Assembly: GCA_046758085.1 (NCBI GenBank)
Contig: JBHHZP010000049.1
Coordinates: 1-22,567 of the forward strand
Length of the DNA stretch: 22,567 nucleotides
Origin: VRUB01 sp046758085
Lineage (GTDB): Bacteria > Pseudomonadota > Gammaproteobacteria > Acidiferrobacterales > SPGG2
Reading direction: 5' to 3'
Below the pieces are notes generated by a model. It was not told where the DNA came from. It was given only the letters and a program-made list of their open reading frames with translations, and made no database searches. The first letter of the stretch is position 1, and each line of letters begins with the position of its first letter. This document shows positions 1 through 8,353 of this stretch, piece after piece. The translations under genes were made by a program, and so were the position numbers.

Positions 1-460
1 GGGTAAACAGCGGAGCGACAAAGAACTGCGCAAAGCGGTCCAGCGCAGGTTCGAGATAATCTTTGTCTATGTCAAAAAAATAATTAGTGTGCTCGAAGCC
101 GGTATAAGCGTTGTGACGACCACCATGGGTAGAGATGTATTCCTGATACTCACCAGGCTTCGGGTATTTTTTCGTGCCGAGGAACAGCATATGCTCAAGG
201 AAATGAGCCAGACCCTGGCGGTTTTCGGGGTCGCTGCTGGTGCCGACAAAAACGTCCAACGCGGCGGCGGCCTTGTCCGTAGTGGGATCGGATACGACCA
301 GCACCTTTAGCTTATTGGGGAGCTCGAAGCTTGCGTATTCTCGCTGATCGTTCGCACTTTTGACGATGGTATTGTCGGCATAGGCGGTCGCGCCCAGCAA
401 GAATGCGCCGATGATAGCGGCTACTAATGCCTGGTATCTGTGGCGGGTACGTGGCTCCAT
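1..460 (-). CDS. M16 (insulinase/pitrilysin-type) zinc metalloprotease, N-terminal part
   Basis: The gene starts at an ATG at 460-458 and runs off the left edge, leaving about 153 codons. Residues 1-28 form a signal peptide (hydrophobic AALVAAIIGAFLLGA-like core, then AYA before D29), so the enzyme should act in the periplasm or outer envelope. The inverted zinc motif HXXEH is visible as H86-F-L-E89-H90, inside the typical context GLAHFLEHMLFLGT. The following THGG and NAYTGFEHTNY segments are also characteristic of M16A proteases such as pitrilysin. Known members are about 900 residues long and degrade peptides. The distal glutamate ligand and the inactive second half lie outside the window, so activity cannot be judged. 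It is divergent from the plus-strand genes and shows no operon partner here. Confidence 0.93.
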   Translation of the reverse strand, partial: MEPRTRHRYQALVAAIIGAFLLGATAYADNTIVKSANDQREYASFELPNKLKVLVVSDPTTDKAAAALDVFVGTSSDPENRQGLAHFLEHMLFLGTKKYPKPGEYQEYISTHGGRHNAYTGFEHTNYFFDIDKDYLEPALDRFAQFFVAPLFT

Positions 461-547
461 TCAATGCTCCGTGTTGTTATGTATCGTGAGTCAGACACAA
501 CGAACCTGCGGCTACGACGCCATTTGACTCGAATCCCAGTCAACAGT

Positions 548-763
548 TCAGTGCCCGGGCCAGGCACCCACTGCTCGAAGTACGTGGCGCACCTCTTCAC
601 GCGCCTCGCCGGTCAGTGGTGCCTGCGGCGCCGGCGGGTCACCGACCGGCAATCCCTGCAGCTCCAGTCCTGCTTTGATGCAAGCGGCGAGCAAGTATTT
701 GACAAGGATCTGGTTGACGTGCCACAGCTCCAAGCGATGCACCGGCCGCCTACACTTCGGCAT
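548..763 (-). pseudogene. C-terminal remnant of a DapA/N-acetylneuraminate lyase-family protein
   Basis: This 71-codon minus-strand frame ends in a pattern typical of the DHDPS/NAL aldolase family C-terminus: IKAGLELQGLPVGDPPAPQAPL, followed by a helix EAREEVRHVLRAVGAW and a stop. In intact DapA-type proteins (about 290 residues) this segment follows the (beta/alpha)8 barrel. Here the barrel with its catalytic lysine and tyrosine is missing. The frame stays open a little way into the 3' end of the ParA gene (stop at 785-783), but family resemblance fades upstream of about 735. No ribosome-binding site precedes the ATG at 763. I infer a gene truncated at its 5' end by a rearrangement that brought in the ParA gene. 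The assignment rests on a short motif read by eye. Confidence 0.5.
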
Positions 764-782
764 GCCGACGTTGGCAACGGGC

Positions 783-1502
783 CTATTTCGGAAGACTGCG
801 CTTGCTATTGAGCCAATTGATCAACGGTTGCCATAATTCCAGATCATAGGCCACCAGCGATGGGGCAAGTTCAAACAGGCCCAACCCGCGCTCAGCCGCC
901 TGGATGTAGTGCTGCGTGTCGCGCAGGGTGGTGAGAAACGGCACCTTGAGCCTGTCGAGAAACTCGTAGAGCGCGTCGTAGGCGAGCGTGTTTTCCCGCA
1001 CGCGGTTCGCCACCACCGCCACCCGCGGGGCCGACGATGTATCGCTGGTCGCGAGCAACCTGCCGAGAAAAGCCATAATGCTGTCGAGGTCAAGCCCTTT
1101 ATCTTCTATCACGGGTCTGGCAACGGGTCCAACCCGGCGAATCTCATCGATGAATTGAGTGGCCGCACGGATATCCATGGGTGAGGGCAGCACCGGGACG
1201 ATAATGGTCTGCGCGTAGCGAACCAGCGAGATGAGGTGAGTGCCGTGGCGCCCGGACGGGGCATCCATAATGACGTAGTCGGTGTCTGGTGCCACGCGCG
1301 GCGATTCACGAAAGGCTGCGACACCCCGAATCCGCGGGCGCTCCTGCGGTCGCACCCCGAGCCAGGCCAGACTTGAGCCCTGAGGATCGAAATCGGCCAG
1401 CACCACGGATCTGCTCTGGGCGGCGTAGTATGCCGCCAGGTTCGTTGCCAACGTGCTCTTGCCCGAGCCTCCCTTCGCGTTAAGCAGCATGATGGTGCGC
1501 AT
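783..1502 (-). CDS. ParA/MinD-family partition-type ATPase, orphan
   Basis: This 239-residue protein carries the deviant Walker A box of the ParA family, KGGSGKST at residues 10-17, with both the signature lysine K10 and the P-loop lysine K15. The switch I region LADFDPQGSS lies at 35-44, and Walker B (YVIMDAPSG) at about 76-84. ParA ATPases bind nucleoid DNA as ATP dimers and position plasmids, chromosomes, carboxysomes or chemoreceptor arrays with the help of a partner. There is no N-terminal DNA-binding extension, so it is of the short type. The start at 1502 is supported by GAGGAG about 7 bases upstream. No parB-like gene is adjacent. On the downstream side is a truncated dapA-like fragment. 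The cargo is unknown. Confidence 0.9.
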   Translation of the reverse strand: MRTIMLLNAKGGSGKSTLATNLAAYYAAQSRSVVLADFDPQGSSLAWLGVRPQERPRIRGVAAFRESPRVAPDTDYVIMDAPSGRHGTHLISLVRYAQTIIVPVLPSPMDIRAATQFIDEIRRVGPVARPVIEDKGLDLDSIMAFLGRLLATSDTSSAPRVAVVANRVRENTLAYDALYEFLDRLKVPFLTTLRDTQHYIQAAERGLGLFELAPSLVAYDLELWQPLINWLNSKRSLPK

Positions 1503-1779
1503 TTGTTTCTCCTCGGGTACCGGCCTTCAGACTGCATATATGGCCTGCTCAGCGACAGCCCTGCCGACGGTTGCATCTATGTCATCACGCCTCGCGGAGC
1601 GTACACGGGTCGTGAGTTTTTTCAAGAACAGCCGGGTACCTGCAACATCGAACGCTGGTGCGCCAGCGCTCTGGTTTCCTTGAGATGGGGCGATAGTGAT
1701 CACTGGCAGGGCACACGTACATTCCGTATAGTTGATATTGAATTGGGCATTGAAGGATCGAGGCACGGTGCACCACCCT

Positions 1780-2316
1780 ATGGCACACCATTGCAAGAAC
1801 AGACACCGGCGCCCAGGCGAAAAAACCAAGGTGTGCCGTTCGGGCCACCTTCTCTTCGTATTATTGATTTTATTGGCGCTCGGCGGTGTTGGCTGCCGGA
1901 GCTATGAGTATTACTCGGGTCAGCAACTGGTTAAATCAGGCTCGTCTAAGAATCGTGGTGCCGCAGCCATATTGTCACTCCCCTCGTACGACGGTGGCTA
2001 TCCTAATCTCGCCCTAGAGCGAGTCGATAATCGTTTTACGCCCACACTGGAAAAAAAGTTCCAAATTCCACCAGGCATGCATGAAATCGTGGTCACGTGC
2101 GAGTACACGGGAGCGTTCGGAACCAAGCACTACTTCGGTCGTCAACGCTTGAAGTTCACTGCAGAGGCGGGGCGCACCTACAAGGCCCAGGTCCATAAGG
2201 AAAAGCGTGACAAACGGCGTTGTGTGGTGAAGCTTGTAGATTCCTCAACAAAGACGGTTGTCAGCAAGACAATGCCCGGCTATGTGTCACTGGACGAAAA
2301 CACTGCGCATCGTTAA
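1780..2316 (+). CDS. Putative lipoprotein, unknown function
   Basis: A hydrophobic core (LLFVLLILLALGGVGC) ends in a cysteine, which reads as a lipoprotein signal, although -3 is glycine rather than the preferred leucine. The mature part is about 140 residues, basic, and contains IPPGMHEIVVTCEY followed by FTAEAGRTYKAQV. That 'pro-Gly-X-His then AGxxY' layout is typical of small beta-sandwich envelope proteins such as DUF2846. The start is uncertain: ATG at 1780 (used here), GTG at 1831, which would give a compact 22-residue signal peptide, or TTG at 1732. None has a strong ribosome-binding site. It converges with the secreted DUF2846-type gene on the minus strand, which uses a similar motif layout, so the two may be functionally linked. 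Confidence 0.7.
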   Translation: MAHHCKNRHRRPGEKTKVCRSGHLLFVLLILLALGGVGCRSYEYYSGQQLVKSGSSKNRGAAAILSLPSYDGGYPNLALERVDNRFTPTLEKKFQIPPGMHEIVVTCEYTGAFGTKHYFGRQRLKFTAEAGRTYKAQVHKEKRDKRRCVVKLVDSSTKTVVSKTMPGYVSLDENTAHR

Positions 2317-2358
2317 TGCCGTCGCCGGAAATGGTCGATCACGCCAAAGGTGTCGGGT

Positions 2359-3216
2359 TCAAGGTTTTCTGCTGTGCTCCAACGCTTCCACGATTGCCGC
2401 GAACTTGCGATTGTGACTGTGCACGTAACCGGTCTTCACGGCGCTTAATAAAAAGGCGTCTTGTGGCGCGCCTGGCGGGCCGAAGCGGATCCGGGTCCAT
2501 GCGACTCCGGCGGTCCCAATTTTCTCGAACGACACCTGCTGAATCTGCTCCACGGGTATCTCTACGATGATCTTGCAGGATTTCCAGCGAACCATGTGCT
2601 CATTGACTGTAAGCTTGCCGCGACGGCTCAGCCATGGCCAGTTGTACCACCTGAGCTTGCCTTTATAGACAACATTCCCAAGATCTAGTGGTAACATCTC
2701 AGCGCTGGACTGCCCTGCCCGTTTGAGCGCGTTGTCAAAGATGGCCCGGCTCTTTTGTCTTTGCTTCCAATAGGCACCCAGACGGGTGTGTCGCAGCACC
2801 GCGAGACCCCCTTCGTTCGTGGTTACGTAAGCGAGCTTGTGATCGCCGACCAACTGGCGAATCTTTGCCGTGTCATCGAGAAACCAATCCGGTACGCCCT
2901 GGTCGGCGCGAAGCAGGTATGTCTTGCCGGCACGGAAGTTAAACCAGTGATAGGTGATGGTCCAGACGTTGCGCAACCCCGGCTCGACAAAGGCGGTGGT
3001 GTAAGAGTTCTTTGGTAAAAATCCGATCGGATTCGCATCGACAAAAACGTCGTCATCACGCAGTGCCACCGTAGGCCCAACCTTGGCGAAGTAAATCAGC
3101 GCGCGATCCGATTGCGGTTGCGGGAACACCGGCGACCCACGCGTGACGTAATTTTCGCCCGCGTGTGCCATCGCACCAACGGCAAGGAACAACAAGGCAA
3201 ATTTAACGTTCTTCAT
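2359..3216 (-). CDS. Secreted DUF2846-type protein with C-terminal PH/GRAM-like region
   Basis: This is a 285-residue protein with a clear Sec signal peptide (residues 1-19, MAHA before G20). Residues 38-105 match the DUF2846 pattern: RALIYFAK, a short strand with VFVDANPIGFLP, SYTTAFVEPGLRNVW, then FRAGKTYLLRAD. After a helical linker, residues 185-280 (GKLTVNEHMVRWKS ... IPVEQIQQVSFEKIG ... RIRFG ... FLLSA) resemble the strand pattern of a PH/GRAM-like domain. This second assignment is by pattern only. AAAGGA lies about 7 bases before the ATG. DUF2846 proteins are small envelope proteins of unknown biochemical role. There is no lipobox cysteine, so it is probably periplasmic. Confidence 0.8.
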   Translation of the reverse strand: MKNVKFALLFLAVGAMAHAGENYVTRGSPVFPQPQSDRALIYFAKVGPTVALRDDDVFVDANPIGFLPKNSYTTAFVEPGLRNVWTITYHWFNFRAGKTYLLRADQGVPDWFLDDTAKIRQLVGDHKLAYVTTNEGGLAVLRHTRLGAYWKQRQKSRAIFDNALKRAGQSSAEMLPLDLGNVVYKGKLRWYNWPWLSRRGKLTVNEHMVRWKSCKIIVEIPVEQIQQVSFEKIGTAGVAWTRIRFGPPGAPQDAFLLSAVKTGYVHSHNRKFAAIVEALEHSRKP

Positions 3217-3596
3217 CCAAATCCTTTCCAGTGCCGCGACAAGAGCGCCCGCGTGAGGCTGGACGCTTTGTTTATGTCGTGTGGTCTGACGGTGTACTGG
3301 ATAATTAATGAGTGTGCGTTGTCACTGGCCAAAGTGCAAGTCAGCGTATTCGGGTAAACGACGGGTGTGGCCGTGCGGCGTTCCCGGGGGGTCAACGTTG
3401 CGGCCCCGGTAACCAGCAGGCACCAGCAGCGCTGGTGACAACAAGGGCGGGACGGTGCGCAGCCCCCGGCGTGTGCATTGCTGTCTAGCCGGCATACACA
3501 TTTTCATTCTTGTAAATCACCTGAGTATCGGGCATGGTCTGGAATGCCAGCTTTACCCAGGAAGGTCGGTGCCACTCTATAGGGGATCGCTTCGCG
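3217..3596. other. Intergenic region between divergent genes
   Basis: These 380 bases separate the divergent DUF2846-type and enolase-superfamily genes, so promoters for both should lie here. I see no credible coding frame, and no hairpin or operator that I could name. The stretch around 3380-3470 is GC-rich with several CAGC/GCTG repeats. Confidence 0.4.
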
Positions 3597-4700
3597 ATGC
3601 GCATTGAAAAGGTAGACATCGAGCTGCTGCGTTTGCCATTGCCGCGTGCGATGATGTCGGGCTCGTCCTCCGATGCGAAGGGCGGGCCGGTGACGCATAT
3701 CAATATGCCCGTGGTTGTGATCACGACCGACGAGGGCATCCGCGGCCTGGGATATGCCTGGAGCCTGCTCGGTGGTGCCACGGCCACCAAACGGGTGCTG
3801 CAGGACGATTTCGCGCCGCTGCTCCTGGGTCAAGACCCGCTGGATCACGAGCGCTTATGGTGGCAGCTCTACCGGCGGCTGCAGTCGGTGGGCCGGCACG
3901 GGCTCGTCATCCAGGCGCAGGCTGCCATCGATCTCGCGCTGTGGGACATCAAGGGCAAGGCTGCGAATATGCCGGTTTACAAGCTGCTCGGTGGAGCGCG
4001 TGAGCGCGCACCGGTGTACGGCTCCGACGGCGGCTGGCTTTACATGAGCGTGAGCGAGATGGTGTCGGAGTTCGAGGCCTATCTGGAGCAGGGGATGGCG
4101 GGCATCAAGATGAAGGTGGGGCACGACGATCCACGGGTGGATATCGAGCGCGTGCGCCAGGTACGCGTGGCGTTGGGGGATGAGGCGTGGATCGCCGTAG
4201 ACGCCAACCAGAAATGGGACTACCCCACCGCTTTACGTGTCGGCCGCGAACTCGAGCAGCTCGGCATCGCCTGGTTCGAGGAGCCATTGTTGTGCGAAGA
4301 CATCCCCGGTCACGCACGGCTTGCGGCTGATCTCGATATCCCGGTCGCACTGGGCGAGACGCTTGGCTCGCGTTTCGAGTTCGCTGCCTACCTGCGTGCC
4401 GACGCCGTCGATATCGTACAACCCGACGTGATACGTGTCGGCGGTCTCACGGAAACACTCAAGGTTATCGCCCTGGCAGACGCTGCGCAAAGACCGATTG
4501 CCCCGCATCATATGATGGAGGTGTCGATCCATGTCGCCTGCGGAGTTATGCACGCGGGACCCATAGAGTACATGCCGTGGATCGCCGCTGCCTTCACCCA
4601 GCCCGCGATCATTGAGGACGGTCACATGTTGCCGCCCCCGAAGCCGGGCCTCGGTCTGGAGCTTGCCGAGGACGTTGTCGCACGCCATCGGGCTGAATAA
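3597..4700 (+). CDS. Mandelate racemase/muconate lactonizing enzyme family protein (MR subgroup)
   Basis: This 367-residue enolase-superfamily enzyme abstracts a proton alpha to a carboxylate. The catalytic set is complete. It has the KXK motif K171-M-K173 and metal ligands D202 (in VDANQKW), E228 (in WFEEP) and E254 (in LGETLGS). It also has the D277/H304 dyad (QPDVIRVGG and APHHMMEV) and E323. A His/Asp dyad in place of the second lysine puts it in the mandelate racemase subgroup, whose members are mostly acid-sugar dehydratases or racemases. The substrate cannot be read from sequence. The start at 3597 is chosen because the N-terminal domain begins there and AGGGGAT lies about 9 bases upstream; the frame is open further upstream. 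An MFS permease and an exported hydrolase follow on the same strand. Confidence 0.92.
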   Translation: MRIEKVDIELLRLPLPRAMMSGSSSDAKGGPVTHINMPVVVITTDEGIRGLGYAWSLLGGATATKRVLQDDFAPLLLGQDPLDHERLWWQLYRRLQSVGRHGLVIQAQAAIDLALWDIKGKAANMPVYKLLGGARERAPVYGSDGGWLYMSVSEMVSEFEAYLEQGMAGIKMKVGHDDPRVDIERVRQVRVALGDEAWIAVDANQKWDYPTALRVGRELEQLGIAWFEEPLLCEDIPGHARLAADLDIPVALGETLGSRFEFAAYLRADAVDIVQPDVIRVGGLTETLKVIALADAAQRPIAPHHMMEVSIHVACGVMHAGPIEYMPWIAAAFTQPAIIEDGHMLPPPKPGLGLELAEDVVARHRAE

Positions 4701-4851
4701 CCTCCGCCGAACGCGAAGCATACTGTTATGCTGATACTGTTCCTCGCCTGCAGCGCCGGTCATAGGATGTGGTGAACCCGGTGTCACGGGGTCTCGGCGA
4801 GCGCATGTGGCGCCCGGCTTTATCGAACAAAAACATCGAGCACGCCCCATA
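4701..4851. other. Spacer with small hairpin between enolase-family and MFS genes
   Basis: A perfect 6-bp inverted repeat, AGCATA-CTGT-TATGCT, lies at 4717-4732. It has no following T-run, so it is not a convincing terminator. The rest of the 150-base spacer has no recognised feature. Confidence 0.35.
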
Positions 4852-6051
4852 ATGCGCAGAATACCGGTTCTGCTTATAGTCGCTGCCGTTATCATTTTGC
4901 TGTTGAGCTTCGGTATTCGACAGAGCTTCGGGCTGTTTCTTGAGCCGATGACCGATGAGCTCGACTGGAGCCGGTCTGTTTTTGCGTTCGCCATCGCACT
5001 GCAAAATTTACTGTGGGGATTGAGCCAACCTGCCTTTGGCGCGTTTGCCGATCGCTTTGGTATCGTGCGCACGTTGCTACTCGGCAGCGTGCTCTACATC
5101 GCCGGCCTCCTGATCATGGCTCTGAGCGGCTCTCCCAATGGGCTTTATCTTGGGGCCGGTCTGCTTGTGGGATTCGGCACCAGCGGCACCTCGTTCTCGC
5201 TCGTGCTGGCCGCAGTGGCGCGGGCTGTACCGCCTGACCGCGTCAGCCTGGCGCTCGGTCTGGTAACGGCGGGTGGCTCGTTCGGGCAGTTCGCCGTGCC
5301 GTTGTTTGCGCAGGGTTTGATTAATCATCTCGGCTGGCTCACGGCATTGCTTATGCTCTCGGCGTGCGCGGGTGTTATGATCCCTTTCGCCTTCGGCCTT
5401 CGCCGCGCGGATCGGGCGGCGCAACATTCCATCAGCACCCAGCGCCTCGGTGAGGCGTTGCGCGAGGCGATCGTACACAGGGGTTACCTGTTGCTGAATG
5501 CGGGGTTTTTCGTTTGCGGTTTCCATGTCGCATTTATTGCCACCCACCTGCCGGCCTACCTGATCGGGTTGAGCTTCGCACCGATGCTCGGGGCATGGGC
5601 ACTGGCGACCATAGGGTTTTTCAATATCATTGGCAGCTTTGCCGCGGGATTTCTCGGCGGGCGCTATCGCAAGAAGCTTGTCCTCAGCGGCCTGTACTTC
5701 TGCCGCAGCATGGTGTTTGCACTCTTCCTTATTGTGCCGGCATCGCAGCTGTCGGTGCTGGTGGCGTCGGCGGCGATCGGCTTACTGTGGCTCGGTACGG
5801 TACCGCTTACCGGTGGGATTGTCGGACAGATTTTCGGCCCGCGCTACATGGCGACGCTCTTTAGCATCGTCATGATGAGTCATCAGCTGGGCGCGTTCTT
5901 CGGTGCCTGGATTGGGGGTTATATATTTGATATCACGGGTTCCTACCAGTCGGCCTGGCTCATCGCAATCGTGCTTGGGCTCGTCTCGGCGGCGCTGCAT
6001 CTGCCGATTGCCGACAAGCCGCTACGCCCGCAGGAGGTGAGCGCGCGATGA
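4852..6051 (+). CDS. MFS transporter
   Basis: This 399-residue integral membrane protein has about 12 hydrophobic segments. The start is strongly typical of bacterial organic-acid permeases: GIRQSFGLFLEPM and then DWSRSVFAFAIALQNL. MFS motif A is seen as GAFADRFG after the second helix, and a longer hydrophilic loop (about residues 185-205) splits the two six-helix halves. It should sit in the inner membrane and move a small organic anion by proton coupling; the substrate is not predictable. ATG at 4852 is preferred over an upstream GTG at 4807 because it places the first helix immediately. Its stop overlaps the start of the next gene by ATGA, indicating translational coupling. It lies downstream of the mandelate-racemase-type enzyme, which hints at a shared substrate. 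Confidence 0.92.
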   Translation: MRRIPVLLIVAAVIILLLSFGIRQSFGLFLEPMTDELDWSRSVFAFAIALQNLLWGLSQPAFGAFADRFGIVRTLLLGSVLYIAGLLIMALSGSPNGLYLGAGLLVGFGTSGTSFSLVLAAVARAVPPDRVSLALGLVTAGGSFGQFAVPLFAQGLINHLGWLTALLMLSACAGVMIPFAFGLRRADRAAQHSISTQRLGEALREAIVHRGYLLLNAGFFVCGFHVAFIATHLPAYLIGLSFAPMLGAWALATIGFFNIIGSFAAGFLGGRYRKKLVLSGLYFCRSMVFALFLIVPASQLSVLVASAAIGLLWLGTVPLTGGIVGQIFGPRYMATLFSIVMMSHQLGAFFGAWIGGYIFDITGSYQSAWLIAIVLGLVSAALHLPIADKPLRPQEVSAR

Positions 6052-6836
6052 CAGAGCTTGTCGTCACTCTCAGCTTCAAATTTCGTCTGCTCGCGACGGT
6101 AACTATGCTGGCAGTCATAGTTGTGCCCGGCATGTCAGGAGCGGCGCTGACGTCCGCGCCCGCGGAGTTAACGCTCAGCGCCGGCGATGGGGAGAAGCTC
6201 TTCGCCACTTATGTGCGTGCGGGTGCCGGCCACGACAAGATCGCCCTTTTGTTTCATCAAGCCGGCTCTAACCGTCATGAGTATGATCCGATAATGCCGA
6301 CGCTCAACGAGCTAGGGTTCGATACGCTGGCGACAGACCAGCGCTCGGGCGGACAACGCTGGGGTTATGCCAACCGCACCGTTAGCGAAAAGGGTCAGTC
6401 CGGATCCTATGCGGAGGCGTATGCCGATCTACAAGGTGCGTTGGATTGGGCCGTCGCCCGCGGGTACCGTACAATTATTGTGATCGGCAGCTCGTACTCC
6501 GCCTCACTCGTCATAGTGCTGGCGAGCTCGAACCCGGGCAGGTTGACGGCGCTTGCTAGCTTCTCGCCGGGCGAGTATTTCCCCCAAAAAGACCGCATAA
6601 AAAAGGCCGCCGCCAGCGTGACGATCCCGTTTTACATCACTGCAGGCTCGCAACGACAAGAGGAGTCACGCGTCGATGAGGTTCTCAGCCGCACGAGCAG
6701 TGCCAACATCAAGCGCCACCGCGCGCGGGCCGGTGTGCACGGCGTATCGACCATGAGAAAGGATCGAAACCCGGGCGGGTACCAGGAAAACCTGGAGCAT
6801 TTCAAGGCCTTCTTGATAGGGATCGTGTCGGGCTAA
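6048..6836 (+). CDS. Exported alpha/beta hydrolase
   Basis: This 262-residue protein has an N-terminal hydrophobic export signal (about residues 12-33). The fold markers of alpha/beta hydrolases are present: an oxyanion-hole strand FHQAGSN at 69-75, then a nucleophile elbow GSSYS at 147-151 with the probable nucleophile S149. A C-terminal histidine, H231, sits in GVHGVS. The elbow ends in Ser rather than the usual Gly, a conservative change seen in some families. The acidic member was not located with confidence. It overlaps the MFS gene by ATGA, so the two are translated together. An exported hydrolase beside a permease could release the transported acid from an ester or lactone; this is inference. 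Substrate unknown. Confidence 0.85.
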   Translation: MTELVVTLSFKFRLLATVTMLAVIVVPGMSGAALTSAPAELTLSAGDGEKLFATYVRAGAGHDKIALLFHQAGSNRHEYDPIMPTLNELGFDTLATDQRSGGQRWGYANRTVSEKGQSGSYAEAYADLQGALDWAVARGYRTIIVIGSSYSASLVIVLASSNPGRLTALASFSPGEYFPQKDRIKKAAASVTIPFYITAGSQRQEESRVDEVLSRTSSANIKRHRARAGVHGVSTMRKDRNPGGYQENLEHFKAFLIGIVSG

Positions 6837-6913
6837 GGACAGACGCGAGCTTATTGTCCTTACGGTACGCCCGTCTGTTTGTCGAAGTTGGACGCGGGTC
6901 CTTAAAGGAACAT

Positions 6914-7729
6914 ATGTCAATGGCGGAGCTGCGTGTTACACAGATAAACATCTACCCTATCAAGTCGACGGCTCGGATTTCCTTGTCTGCGAGTCGCGTG
7001 CTGCAAGAGGGCCTTGAGCTGGACCGCCGTTGGTTACTGGTGCGTCCGGACGGGGAGGCCATCACCGCAAGGGAGTATCCGCGGCTCACTCTGGTACGTA
7101 CACAACTCGACGATGGTGCGCTGGTGGTGTCGGCGGCGGGCATGCCGGAGCTGCGGATTCGGTATCAACAGACGACCGCGGCGTTGAGAGCGGTGCGCAT
7201 CTGGGGCGAGGAGTGCTCAGCCGGCACTGTGGGTGCGCAGGCCGAACGCTGGTTCTCTGATTACTTGCACGTGGCCTGCGAACTGGAGCGGATGAGCGAT
7301 ACTCACCCCAGGCCGGTTGACCCGGATTACGCACGGCCGGGTGATTATGTCAGTTTTGCCGATGGGTTTCCGCTGCTTTTGATAACCGAGGCGTCGCTTG
7401 CGGACTTGGACAAACGTGTTCCACGCCGTGTATCCATGCGCCGGTTTCGCCCCAACTTTGTGGTCATCGGTGCGCAGCCGTATGCGGAGGATCACTGGAA
7501 AAAGATCCGGATTGGCACCGTCGTGTTTGACGGCGTGAAGAATTGTTCACGTTGCGTGTTTACTACCATCGATCCCGAGACGGGCACCAAGGACAGCGAC
7601 CTGCAGCCGCTACGCACGCTGGGTTCCTATCGTCGGCGACCCGGGGGCGGCGTGTTTTTCGGCCAGAACCTGATCCCGCGCACGCGAGGTACTGTGCAGT
7701 TGAACGACGCGGTGGAAATACTGGCCTGA
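6914..7729 (+). CDS. MOSC-domain protein (YcbX/mARC-like molybdenum enzyme)
   Basis: This 271-residue protein has an N-terminal MOSC beta-barrel domain (VTQINIYPIKS at 8-18, ELDRRWLLV at 35-43) and a C-terminal MOSC domain. The motif NCSRCVFTTIDPETG at 210-224 contains the conserved cysteine (C214) that binds molybdenum in YcbX and mARC enzymes, followed by LRTLGSYRR. Family members reduce N-hydroxylated compounds. E. coli YcbX carries an extra C-terminal [2Fe-2S] ferredoxin domain; here the protein ends after the MOSC domain, so a separate electron donor would be needed. ATG at 6914 is chosen because AAAGGAA precedes it by 3-4 bases and the domain starts at once. It lies 77 bases after the hydrolase and may be a separate unit. 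Confidence 0.92.
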   Translation: MSMAELRVTQINIYPIKSTARISLSASRVLQEGLELDRRWLLVRPDGEAITAREYPRLTLVRTQLDDGALVVSAAGMPELRIRYQQTTAALRAVRIWGEECSAGTVGAQAERWFSDYLHVACELERMSDTHPRPVDPDYARPGDYVSFADGFPLLLITEASLADLDKRVPRRVSMRRFRPNFVVIGAQPYAEDHWKKIRIGTVVFDGVKNCSRCVFTTIDPETGTKDSDLQPLRTLGSYRRRPGGGVFFGQNLIPRTRGTVQLNDAVEILA

Positions 7730-7793
7730 TCGTCGGACAATGTGTCGACCTTGATATCATGTAGCCGAGGGCGTCTAGAACAAGGAACAGACT

Positions 7794-8012
7794 ATGAGAT
7801 TCACTGCAGCAATCGTGGTGGCCCTTACCATGCTCAGCGGCTGTGCCGGCGGTCCGGCCGAGAATGCCGGCGTGGGTCCACCGTATGAGACGATCGAGTC
7901 GCCGGCAGAGGGGACCGCGCCGGTCAAGAACTGCATTCCGGTCTTTTGTCGCGTCGATGGGGATGCTTTCTACGACTCACGTTTTTGCTGTGTCGACGGT
8001 CCGCAGGACTGA
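7794..8012 (+). CDS. Small cysteine-rich lipoprotein
   Basis: This 72-residue protein has a standard lipoprotein signal with lipobox LSGC (lipidated C17) and AAGGAA about 8 bases upstream of the ATG. The mature part is only about 55 residues. It has a Pro/Gly/Glu-rich linker and four cysteines, C47, C52 and the adjacent pair C65-C66, probably disulfide-bonded in the periplasm. I do not recognise a family. It follows the MOSC gene by 64 bases on the same strand. Confidence 0.72.
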   Translation: MRFTAAIVVALTMLSGCAGGPAENAGVGPPYETIESPAEGTAPVKNCIPVFCRVDGDAFYDSRFCCVDGPQD

Positions 8013-8353
8013 GAGCGCCGTTCGACCTGCGCGTCGCGAGATTATTGCCCTAAGCACCCGCTGGCGCAGCGCTTGCCCCCCGGACCCGCCCCCTGGCCGG
8101 TGCCGCGGCACGGTTCATCCTCGAAACCCTGGGTGCCTATCTCCGCCTTCATGAGAGACCAGTAGCGGCTCGTGCAAGCTCGCGAGCGCGGTCCCGATGC
8201 AGCTCGCTTGGTCCAGCCGGTCGGGTTGCCGATGCCCCCGAGTTGCGTGTGACCGCGATAACGTCTAGCTTTTAGAAGGCATCGCAAGAAATTTCCATCT
8301 CTAAGTGCTTGATTTTAATGCATGCGCGTGATCGCTCGAGCGCTGCTGGGAAA
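8013..8353. other. Intergenic region upstream of the kinase gene
   Basis: About 340 bases lie between the small lipoprotein and the kinase gene. A GC-rich tract at 8050-8115 contains the self-complementary GTGCCGCGGCAC. An 81-codon minus-strand frame (8287-8042) has low complexity and no recognisable family or ribosome-binding site, so I do not call it. The kinase promoter presumably lies in the AT-richer part at 8260-8320. Confidence 0.35.

Noticed and set aside
8042..8287. 81-codon minus-strand frame upstream of the kinase
   Set aside because: Arg/Gly/Cys-rich low complexity, no ribosome-binding site, no family.
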